Below, one piece after another: positions 41,675 to 53,600 of a DNA stretch of 64,000 nucleotides. Where the stretch lies: NCBI GenBank assembly GCA_905116865.2, contig CAJHNH020008433.1, positions 551,283 to 615,282 of the forward strand. Reading direction: 5' to 3'. Within the stretch, counting starts at the first letter, position 1. Every line of letters begins with the position of its first letter. This DNA comes from Candidula unifasciata (Eukaryota > Mollusca > Gastropoda > Stylommatophora > Geomitridae). Under the pieces are notes generated by a model. The model did no database searches, had not been told where the DNA came from, and saw only the letters and a list, made by a program, of their open reading frames with translations. The translations under genes were made by a program, and so were the position numbers.

Positions 41675-44600
41675 GTAAGTGACAATTTTGACGTTAGGAG
41701 TGGAAGATACAAAGAAATAATTTAAACTGTTGACATCCAGTTATTGATGAAGTCACACTGGTGTGCGTTATATTGCATTAAAATTACTCTAAGCCAAAAA
41801 AAAAAAAAAGTAAAATGTTAAAAAGCGAGTGTGAGGGTGGGGGGTAGGTAGATACTTGAGTCAAATTTTTTAAATGCCCTCTACACCAATAAAACCAGCA
41901 CAGTTAGATAGCTGTAAACAATCTCTTTCCAACGGTACCTCATTTAGGCTTGTATGTCATTTCTGTGCTGAGATATGTAGGTTTTTGTGGAGATGAGATG
42001 TAAAAAACAGCTGTTGAAAACTTGTGTCCGAGAAACAAGAAGTTTTCTCTGCGCAACCAAACTGCGCACTTTCGTTTTTGCTTTGTTTTCATTGGACAAG
42101 ATGGCAGACAATTTTTCTCAGACACAGCCACATAATAGCGATTGCCTGAAAAATGTCACTGTAAATCGAATTAGCCATAACTAGGAAAGAAATTTTATAT
42201 ACAAATGTAAAATTGGACGGAGAATTCAATTATAACTAGCATTACCATGTCTGGTAATGTTTAAGGCCTAAAGCCAACCTTGAATAATTTACCGCTATTT
42301 TCAATCAAACTGATGTAACAGAAAAACAGAGGACGTCCGGCTGTCGTAGACATGCGCTGTTAATCGGGTTCGTTCCCGCCGTTTTCAGCTATTTATAGCT
42401 GGTGAAAATCACACCAATCGCAAAATGTCATGAGAGATTAGGACCCATTCCGAAACCCCAGCCGACATTTCCCAAACAAGTTTCGAACGGTTTCCATGGT
42501 AACGGAAATTGCCAAAAAGACCGCAAATTGCTGAAACTGTAGTCGCTAGGGTAGGGGGTATTTTGATCGGCTCTCCTTCAAACTTACCCCCAAAATGGCG
42601 ACCATAACACATTCTGGCCATAAAATATCCGAACGGTGTTCATGTATATCTAAAATACGGACTTTCTGCCAAGGTATAGATCGCGGCAAAACTAGGATTA
42701 CTTGACAATCCATATCAACATTGCACACAGTAGTAGCAGACGAAAAATCATAAATACCGACCGTTGACAATTTCTAGAGTTTCTCCAGACGATATGAGCG
42801 ACTGTTGACAATTTCGAGACATTACAGACGATGAAAGCCGATTAGCAATACTGTGTTCTTCCGATTGGAGGATTTAGCAGCGGTAGATGTCAAACTTGTC
42901 TGCATGCGCAAAACGCGATTAAACTCATCGTCGAGTGTATCCCCCGCTACGCGCGGCGCGGATGGGGAGCTAAACTAGGTGCTTGGGACTCACGAGTAAA
43001 GTAATTGGAGGAAGTTGCAGGAGATGCAGTAGCTGCTGCTCGTGAGTCCCAGCCATCTAGTTTAGTCCCCATCCGCGCCGCGCGTACCAGCATGGGGAAT
43101 ACGGTCGGCGGTGAGGGCAGACTCGAAGAAGCAGGTCCGCAAGTAACGTATCGCCGAGACCCTATTAGAGCATTTGTTTCATTATGGGGAGCCGGCACAT
43201 ATAATTGTAATAGAACTGAGCCCCATTCGGATAATTTTGGATATTTTATGGCCAGAAATTGGCCAATTTAGCTCTCTTTTGGATGGCATCATAATACAGC
43301 CGCCATTTTGGGGGTAAGTTCAAAGGAGAGCCTTTTGATCTAATTGTTCGTTGTTAAATAAATTATTTATAAAACATATTTTTTAATTTTAGTAGATGAG
43401 TAGAATCTGTCTCTCTCTTGTCTTCACTCTCTCTCCTCCTCCTCCTCCTCCTCTCAATCTCTCTTGTTCTCTTTCTGAGTTCTCTGTCACTAGTTTCACT
43501 TTCACACACACAATTGTGGCACTCTTCCGAATGCCGGTCAAAAATTATTCACTATTATGTTTATCAGATTCAGGGCCTCAGGAGGTCATATAATAAAAAA
43601 TATTGAATAGGAACACTACACACTATGCTTTGTATTATTCTATAATTTCATGGGAACCAAACTCTTGAGTCTTCGATAGTACAGTTCTGGGTATTCTGCC
43701 TGTCACGCGGGTGATCAGTGTTCGATTTCCCACTGGGTGATAACATATTTTTAGCCCTTAAAAGGGTGGTTGGTACGTTGTGTTGTGGTTTACAGCTAGG
43801 CTGCGATAGTGGCGATGAAATGCTCAATCGTCATGTCACGGTTATGTAATCTTCGGCTATCCTCCTAATAACGGTCCCAAATTATTGAGGCTGAAAATAA
43901 ACCTTAACAGGGCCTCAGTCACATGTAAATTGCGGCGACTTAAATTGCGGACTTCTGGCGACTACCGCCACCGCCGAGAGTATCTCCCTCGCGGCTACAC
44001 GTGGCGTGGAGCAGGACTAGACTAGATGGCTGGGACTCACGAGCAGCAGTTACCGCATCTCCTGCAGCTTTCTTCATTTTATTTGCTCGTGAGTCCCAGT
44101 CCGCAATTTACATGTGACTGAGGCTCTGTTAGGGTATATTTTCAGCCTTGATAATTTAGGACCGTTATTCGGAGAATAGCCTAATCTTTCTTTTCGTTCG
44201 CCCTGGAAAGGGCAGTTATCACGTTGTGTTGTAGTTTATAGCTAGGCTGCGATATCTGCATCAACACATGCCATTTCAGCAAAGTCCTAATTAGTCGTCT
44301 TTCACAACATGCTTTTAGGATCTATTGTTTTGTTTATGTTTCCCTCAAACATGTGGCCCTGGCTGGTGTAACCAATACGGGTGCCCTAAAGGGTGACTAG
44401 GGTGTCATAAGACACTGTGAAATGGTATAATGTTGTGTTGGTGGCACATATTGGTCTAGGCGGTACTCCTCAGCTCCAAAAACCACCCAGCACCACTCCA
44501 GGGATGAGGTAACTCAAGTACTTGGCGCCACAGATATTCCTGGGCACAACCTGGCCAGACTTCCACACCACTTGATTGCCCCCGGACTGGATAGAATCAC

Positions 44601-47600
44601 TGTCACAGTCGAAACACAGTACACAAGAACTCTGATTGAATAACAATACACACAACAACCTAACTAAAGTAAACTGAAATACCAGGATCAAGATGATGAG
44701 ATTAAGAATACTTTCAGACAAATTCTGGCTTTGATAGTCACATCGAGAATGATGCCAAGATTCAAACATTCCCCGAACCAGAAGCGGGAAAGATTCCTTC
44801 TTCCAGAAGCGGCAGTGGTTCAGCCATGAAAAATGGCTTCGCCACTCATAACAATCACTAGCCTGTGGGTGCAATTACGATATACCTCCCCCAATAGATT
44901 GAGGATGGAATAAGGCTCAGTCTCCTATATCCTGACCCGTACTTATTAAAGAAAGACTATTTATCTGTTTCGAAATAGACCACATTTAAATTTAGATAAT
45001 TAGCATAGAGGGTTACAGGGTGCGGACTGAACAACTAGCATAGGGGTATTTTGTTGGCTAAGTGAAACAGGGTCACTAGGATCTAACGTTTTCGCCTGCC
45101 ATCCAGATTAAGATTTTTAAATCTCAGTAAAGACTGGTAAAATATGAGGTAGCAATCTGGAGGGGACAAAATGATTGATCTATTGATGAAGCCTTTGTAG
45201 ACTCATTTCATAATTGCTTGGATTTTACAGCTAAAGATTTCTACAGGATGAGATCTTTTTCTTAGCATTCCCCGGCTGTAAACTCTGGCAAAAAATTCTG
45301 GTTTTTTGTTTCACTTCCGGACTTTGGTATAGATCCAGAACTTGAGTTTTGTGTGCACGCCCCTGGGCCTGTGATGCTAAACGCCTTGGGACTCAAAGAG
45401 TTAAGGCAGATGCATTCCCGCCTTCAAAGGAAATACACAGTGAGGTATTCAGCCTCATATCAGCCATCATTCATCATCATGTGTGCTGCTTGGCGATGTA
45501 GGCTCTCATTCCTTGAAATTTGGAATCAGTTCCACTGATGATATATCGCCATATTCCACTGATTATATGTCGCCATATTCCACTGATTATATGTCGCCAT
45601 ATTCCACTGATTATATGTCGGCATACTGTCACTTCAGGCTGTCAAGCCGTATCTCTCTTGGTCTGGCTCTACCGTTCATTTTGCTGGTCATCAACCCTTA
45701 TTATACACCAATTTGACAAGCAGTAATATAGCAGCTGCAATCTTCTATAAGCCTGAAGGTTGAGAGTTCACACCCGCATCTAGGTGGTCTCGTTATTCAA
45801 ATTTCATCTTGGCTCACAGATCATAACATAACATAACCCTTGACCCATTAGGGTCGTGGAGGTGTATTGATGGAAGCACTAGCACATAAAACCAGCCATC
45901 TTTTTCTGTCTTCTGCTTGATGAATAAGTGTATGATAACTAAGTCATGCTCCCAGGTCAGCACATCCTAAAGTGAGCACCAGGAAATGTCCTAGGAAGTA
46001 AAGATGGCCGGCATGATTTTGATCACTCTCCTATTGAATTCCAATGGGTTTTATTAAAAATATAGTTTCTATATGCTGGATGGGTGATATTTTTAAAGGG
46101 TCCTTTACTTACTTAGTTTTATTTACAACACGCATGGTATGTTACAGTTGGATCCCTGTAACGTGTGGGGGAACCATATTAACTAATTCATTGCTAATGG
46201 TTTTTCAGGGAGCTTATAGAGCAGTTAGCCATGCCAAAGTCTCAGAAACGAGCAGATGCCCCCGACACAACCGATCTCATGGAATTGTTGATTGAGAAAG
46301 ATAGCGAAATCAAGGAGTTACTTAAAATAGGTTTGTGAGTGAAAACTATTTCTGTTGTATTTCTTTTTGTCAACACAACTATACATTATGCTACCACTGA
46401 TAACATCTGACATTGTCTGTTGCTGTTAGAAAACCGATAACAGGTTATATGAAGTGCACTTAAATTGCTGACTTTCTCACCAAGTTGTATGTTGTAAACC
46501 AGACATTGTAGTGATGTATGTTTCATCTATAACATGAAATAAATATTCATATCTGGAGAGCGAAACTGTTAGAATTGTAACATTCTTTGTACACCTAACC
46601 CTACTGTACAGTAAACAGGCAGTTAGAGGGTCAGATTAAGACCATTAGGTTGTAGATATCCGGATGAGTAGGTTTTGTTTCATTTAAAAAAAAAAAAAAC
46701 TATCATTGCAGATGCTTAACAGTTTTAGAGCGACTAAAAATTGAAAGATGTTAAAATAAGTTTTTCTTTTATAATGGACAGGTGAAATATTTCAGCCACA
46801 TTAATAGTCCTAACACTTTAATGAAAACCAAACTGGAGGTCAAATTTGAAGGCAGGTGAGCAAGGGATGAAAAAGTTGAAGGTATATCAGCAAGGGATGA
46901 ACAGCTTGAAAGCAGGTAAGCAAGGAATGGAAAAGTTTAAAGCATATCAGCAAGGGATGCAGCTTGAAAGAAGGTGAGCAAGGAATGGACAAGTTGAAGG
47001 CAAATCAGCAAAGGATGAACAGCTTGAAAGCAGGTGAGCACTGAAGGCAGGTGAGCAGGGAATAGATGATGATACAATTGCGAGAATAACATCAAGAAAT
47101 GGATTAACTGCAAGCTGTTTGAGAGAGTGTACAAGCGAGACAGAAAATACTGGGAATCCATTGCAGCCCATCATCATTGTGGAGATGGTACTTGATAGAT
47201 TGATTGACATCCACTGAAGCCAGGTAAATGAAAAACTTTATGTGAAATGAGGTAATAGCTAATAAACACATCTGTTCCCCTATGGGTTCTGGGGTTCCAT
47301 TGTTGGGGGATGGACCCACTGCTCGCCTGACAAGCATGTCGTAAGAGTCGACTGATTAGGTATGTTTCCTGTGAAGCTAGAGTGCATCCGCCAGACAGGC
47401 ATGGTTCCTCCCCACAACGCCTAACGGCATAAGTGGAAATTGATGATGAGACAGTCACCTGCTGGTCCAAAGGGCTTGGGTCAGAATCTGCAGCGAGGCA
47501 TAACATTTTGTTGTTGTTTTTAGATTAACCTAACCCCTCCCACCCCTCGGTCACACGCGGCCTGAAATGGGTACAGGGTAGATCCTGGGAAGTAAAGGCA

Positions 47601-50600
47601 GCCAGTGAAATGTTAACCACATCATCTGAGTGCTGATTCATCTATACAAATATATGTTTAGCATTATTTGCCCAGTGCACTGGTTAAAACATAGTTTGTA
47701 ACTTGTACTTTGATATCCCACATGATTTTGCTTCAGCTGAGGAACAAGAGAAAGTTCAGAAAGTTATGGATGGACTAAGGGCAGAAGTCAACAAACGTGA
47801 TGGGGAGATCCGGCAGTTACAACGGGCTCTTAAGGAAGCTGAAACAATTATGGTGAGTCACTATCGCTATTTCTATAGTTCTTTGCATGTTTTGTCTGAA
47901 TTGTCTTCCCTACCTTATCCATGTTAAAATAATGTATATTCTTCAGACTTTATGCACTTTTTTGCCCCGAAACGCTGATGATTAAGCTTCAGTTTTGTTA
48001 CAGATCCTTATAAAGCAAGTATATTGTTGGCTAGTCCCTGACATATCAGGTTAACTCTGTTGGTACTGTTTGGACCTACTCACTGTTTAAGGAGAACCGG
48101 ATTTGATTGTATATACTAAAAATATATTTTTTTTAAAAACTTTATGGTGTCATAATTCGCCTGAGTGTCGCTGCGGCCCTCACCAGAAGCAGAGAATCGT
48201 AACACTGCATCATACCTGACATGTTGTAAGGGGTGACTAAAGGTGGGGTTGGGCTTGTAAAAACAATAGCTATAAAAACCAACCCACCATGGAAAAGTCA
48301 AGAACAGAAACAAGCAAAACCTAGACAACCAAGATGAGGGAAGGCTGTTCTACTAGAAGAAGTATGACACGGTGTGGATAAAGCTGAAAGGTGTCCGGAT
48401 CATTGACGTACCTCATTTCACCTAAGAAAACCTCCAGAATTGGCACCTGGAATGTTAGAACTTTGCACAATGTAGGAAGAACAATGGAAGTATTAAGGGA
48501 AAGGAAACATATGATAAGTATTTTAGGATTATGTAAAACTAGATGGACCTTGGTGGGAAAAAGTATTATAAATTCCGGGGAAACTATTTTGTTCCCAGGA
48601 CAAACAGTGGAAAACCCACAGGGGCATATAAATAAAGGAAGATAAAAAGAAAAACACATGGAGAAGAGAGCTAGAGAGTGAAGTTAAAAAGGTGGGAGGA
48701 CATGGAGAGAGCTGCATGCGATAGCAAAGGATAGAACGACTTGGCACGGATTGGTTGAGGGCTTATGCTTCATGGGGGGCTTGAAAGGCAGAACAAGAAA
48801 AAGATGTCATAATTTGCTTTTAGCCTTTGATGATTGTGTAGCAAGGGGGTCAAGGGAATGTATTCCATTCAATCCTCTGAAACTGAGGTGAGTGACCATC
48901 TGATACCTCTGTTTCTGTCTTGCGTTAGTCCCTGGTCAATGGGCAGTTAGTTGAACAAAAAGGGTGATAGGCATCCCTGCCTAAATACTGTGTTAACAAA
49001 CAGATTTTCTGTTGTATGATTATCCCTGACTACCTTACATTGAAACTCTTAAATAAATTGCTTTGATCACATTTACTATTTTCTTTGGTCGTGTTGTTCT
49101 TCATCATGAGTGATGAACACCACTTATATCATGCAAAGTAGTCATAATCAATGATTATGAGTACGAAGGTGGCTGATAAGTCCAATATGAGCTTGGAAAG
49201 TTCTTAAGCAGTACTAGCAAGTAGAAGCCGCAGTAAGTGTGGAATTAGTCTGCCTGCGTTTTTCTGTGGTATGCAGTAGTGATGCAGCATCTTCCATAGT
49301 GATTCCTTGCTGAATCTGGCCATTCGTGTATTTCTTTATGTGTCTGTTCGGTGGGTACATTGTCTTATTGTAACATCTAGGCTGTACATTCAGTTTTAAT
49401 TCTTTCAGCCTGAAGCAATTATTACTTTAACTCCTATTCCAAGGAGTTGGGCTCACTAAATAGTCTGAAGGAGTTCAGCAAAGACACTTTAGGGCAGCAG
49501 TAGCTAAACTAATAATTATTATAAAAAAGGTTAATATACTGACTGTGTGTGATAGATGACAGCAAGGATATCTTATTTCTTTCAAATGATCAGGGGACAT
49601 ACGGTATTTTTGGTATTAAAAGTTTTCTTTTTTTTTTTTTAAAGTTAGTTGCATGTCCTTTACAGGACGTTGCAGAAAACCCCAGTATTTTTTTAGGGCT
49701 GTTGTGGTTTTTTTTAGGCAAGTTTAATGTTCAGTAGGTTGCCATTGCCTTCTGAAGGGTCAGCTCTGGGTACAGTTGTCGAAACCAGCACAAGATAAAA
49801 AGTCCGCAGCTGGGAAAATTAACAAACCCTTAATTAGTTGCCTCTGACAACGTTCTTGTTAAGGGCCTACATGTCTTTCTTCTTTTTTTCTCTCTCCAAA
49901 ATGGGTCCTGTAATCCCTGCGGAGACCTCGAGGATAGTAAATTGATCTTCTTCTATGTTTTACTAAACTAAAATGATATGTTATTCTTCTGGTTTATTGA
50001 TGTATACACTTGTGCTTTGAAATAATGTAACTGTCATCACAAATGATAAGCGTTCCAGAGATTTTGAAACAAATAAACCAGAGACAGTGAGCCGCCTGTT
50101 GGAAATATGTATTAAATGAAGACAAGCAAGTAGAAATTGGTTGGAGGGTAAAGAAGGAAGATATCCCAGTTATCTCACATTGAGCATGGAGGCACTGCGA
50201 TGGAAGAAGGGCTGGCTGAACAGTTAGAACACTGGGCTCTCATGCGGGAGACCTGGGTTTAAATCCTCAGTTAGGCTGGGGATTTTTCTGTCTGGGGCAA
50301 AATAAAATCCTCACCTGCACAGTCGTAGCGACAGCACTAGCCATGCGGCTGTAAATCCTCAGGCTCAACGATCCCCCCTGCCTACACTGCAAAAGTGGTA
50401 TCACAAAAAAGCAGTAATTGGCAGTTTGACTGAGTAACAAGCAACAAATTATGATTGTCTGTGTTTGTATTGTTCACCAGGCAACCGCTGTCTACCAGGC
50501 CAAACAAAAAATGGCAGCTATTAAGCAGGCACAGAACAATAGGATTTCCTCTGAAGAACTCATCAAGTATGCCCACAGAATCAGTGCCAGCAATGCTGTA

Positions 50601-53600
50601 GCAGCACCACCAAACTGGGGACCAGGTCAGATTGTCATGTGTATTTTTGTAAGAATTAATGTGTTTCTGTTCCATTGTACGCACCATGTCTGATTGTGTT
50701 TTCATGAGTTCCAATTGATGTTCTGTATAATTTTACAGCTATATCCTTCTTCAGTAGCTCTAATTTGTTGATATTCTTCTATGCATGGTGCTTTGATCAC
50801 AGAATAAATAGGGTCAGTTCCAGTTGTGCTGGTCCTTGAGAGAGAAATGCAGAAAATGAGAATAAATTCAGCAAATGATAACCCAGTTTACAGAACAGAT
50901 AAGTAGCAGTTTCCTGAGTGATCAGAACACTAGGTCTTAATGTAATAGACCCAGGTTTGCATCCCCAGTAAGAATCTGGAGGACTGTTTTGTCTAGAGCT
51001 AAAATAAACATCCTGACCTGTGCAGTCTGTGGCGACTGCAGTATCCACATCGCCCTAATTTCACACCTTAAAAATACACCTACCACACACACACACAACC
51101 TTGAAAAGTAGTACATACAGACAGTAACGACAGTATCATGGGATGCTGATGTATTAATTGTTGAAGGGGGAATCTGAGCACATATGGATGGGGAAATGTG
51201 AGCACCTATGGATGGGGAAATGTGAGCACCTATAGATGGGGATATCAGAGCACCTTTGGCTTGGGGAATCTGAGCCCCTATGGCTGGGGGATTCTGAGCA
51301 CCTATGGATGGGGACATCTGAGCACCTATGGATGAGGTTATCTGAGCACCTATGGATGGGGATATCTGAGCACTTTTGGATGGGGATATCTGAGCACCTA
51401 TGGATGGGGATATCTGATCACCTATGGATGGGGATATCTGAGCATCTATGGATGGGGATATCTGAGCCCCTATGGCTTGGAAATATCTCAGCCCCTATGG
51501 ATGGGGGAATCTGAGCACCTATGGATGGGGGAGTCTGAGCACCTATGGATGGGGATATCTGAGCACCTATGGATGGAGGATCTGAGCACCTATGGATGGG
51601 GATATCTGAGCACCTATGGTTGGGGGAATCTGAGCACCTATGGATGGGGGGAATCTGAGCACCAATGGATGGAGATATCTGAGCACCTATAGATGTATCT
51701 AGAGTGTCATGAAGATAACCCAACTCATAACTCAGTGGCACATTTTTTTTTTAAATTCAGTACAGAATACATGCAAATTAACATCATACAATCTGTACCA
51801 AGAGACAATTGGTATTTGACGCATTATTCACTCTACTTATTCCTTTTGCTCAGGTGATGCTAGAAGACCATATCCAACAGATCTAGAAATGCGTCACAGT
51901 TTTTTGTCAATGGGAACCTTTCCTGAAACATCAGCTTCTACAGCAGCCACTCCAGCACTGTCTAGAATGTACTCACAAGGTAAGAAATCATTTAAAGTTG
52001 TAGGCACAGATAGGTCATTATGGTCTGTAGAGAATGGCATTGCGAGGAGATATCAGGGAATTTGCCCGACGCTCAGCACTCAAGAGAAAGGCTAGAGGGA
52101 TGTACAGTCAGACAGTTACTTGTACTATCGGAATTAGAACTCTTTGTTAGCTGCTGACGATGGATATGGAGCGCTTATGGGAGTATCACAAGTGCTGTGA
52201 TGTCAATTTTTAATTCAACATTAAGGAATTGTGGAGAGAACAAACTAACAGTAAAGATCCACAAGACCCCATCAGCAGACTCAACAGAAAGCAACATACA
52301 ACAATTTTCCGTCTATGAACAGGACACTGCAGGCTCAACTACCAAATGCATAAAATAAAGATTTAACAGTCCCCAGAGTGTGCCTGTCAAAAAGGACCAC
52401 AAACACCTGAGCACATTCTGCTGACCTGCCCACTCTACCTACAGCTTCGAAAAAACACCAGACCTCAAGAGCAAAGTTTGCAGAGCAAGCTTTGGGGAAC
52501 CATGAAGGACCTTCTACTGACATGGGAGTTCATAGAGGCAACCCACCTGATGATCTGAGCATATGAAACCCAACCTAAAGAAGAAGGAAGAAGAAGAATT
52601 CAACATTTAAAAAAATAAATTTTTAGTGTTATGTTTGCTGGGTGAAATGTGTTTACCGGGTGAAGCGTATTGTGGTTGAAATTGTTTTCTTATTTGTAAA
52701 TTCTCCATTTATATTTTATGTCTTCTTTGGACATTGCTAGCATTATGTTGGTGGAGTGACAGTGTTATGTACAGGTGGGTCTGGTCTGTTTAGTCATCCC
52801 TGGAAGTGGTCTTGCTACCATTACAGTTTTGCTCCTTTGTTTTTATTTTCAGAGGCAGATTTCAAAGTGATACAACATTTCCGTTCAGTTTCATGGTTAT
52901 GTTATAGAGTATTTTAATGTCCATCCTATTCACCGCTTTCCCTACTTCTGTTATGAGCTTTTCCATATAAGAGAATTTATCTGTTTTTGCAGATCAAAAA
53001 GAATTTCCTTACCCCTGACATATTTTTTCGATGAAATAACTTGTAACTTTTTATTGTTCAAGACAGGACCGTGCGGTAGATTTTTTTTAAAAGTATGATG
53101 CAAGTCTTCGAGATGTGACCACTTAAATGTTTTTCTTTAAAATTATTGCAGTTTGATTTTCTTGCTTATGCCACTAATGTACGTGGACGCCGCTCTCTGT
53201 ATCATGGCACGGCCCTGGTCCAAAATTTGCCCTTAAATGTTTTGATGTAGACATTGAAGCTGGAGTGGCTGCTCAGTGATTAGATGCTGGGCTCTCGTGT
53301 TAGAGACCCAGGTTCAGATCCTCAATATTACTTTTTCTGGGGGGGGGGGGGGGGGGTCAGAAAATATACTCAGTAACCTTCACATTTTATGGTGACAGCA
53401 CTAGCCATATGGCCCTAAATCCTTAGGCTTAAGGCCCTACGACGGCCTACAAATTATGTTATTTTGTCACAATTCACATCACTGCACACTGGGAATTCCT
53501 ATGCAAGTTGACTCCTCTGATGCAGCAGCCACTCCAAGGTACCTCTGCTTACTGTTCCCATCAGAAGTTGGTTATAGTGTCTCCTGTCAAGACCTCTAAG

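Larger units (their letters stand above)
49351..50646 (+). repeat. Left arm of inverted duplication around MED4 exon 4
   Basis: Left arm of an inverted duplication pairing with 56,590-57,740. It carries intron 3 sequence, MED4 exon 4 and about 20 bases of intron 4. It contains a SINE-E copy near 49,640-49,815 that the other arm lacks. Confidence 0.85.

Noticed and set aside
44470..44874. 134-codon open frame on - in MED4 intron 1
   Set aside because: No recognisable domain, no supporting splice or context signals; chance is likely at this length in 64 kb.
46331..46340. Alternative MED4 exon 2 donor at 46,335 (GTGAGT)
   Set aside because: It would end the exon in phase 2 and give an immediate stop with exon 3; the GTTTGT donor keeps frame and conserved residues.
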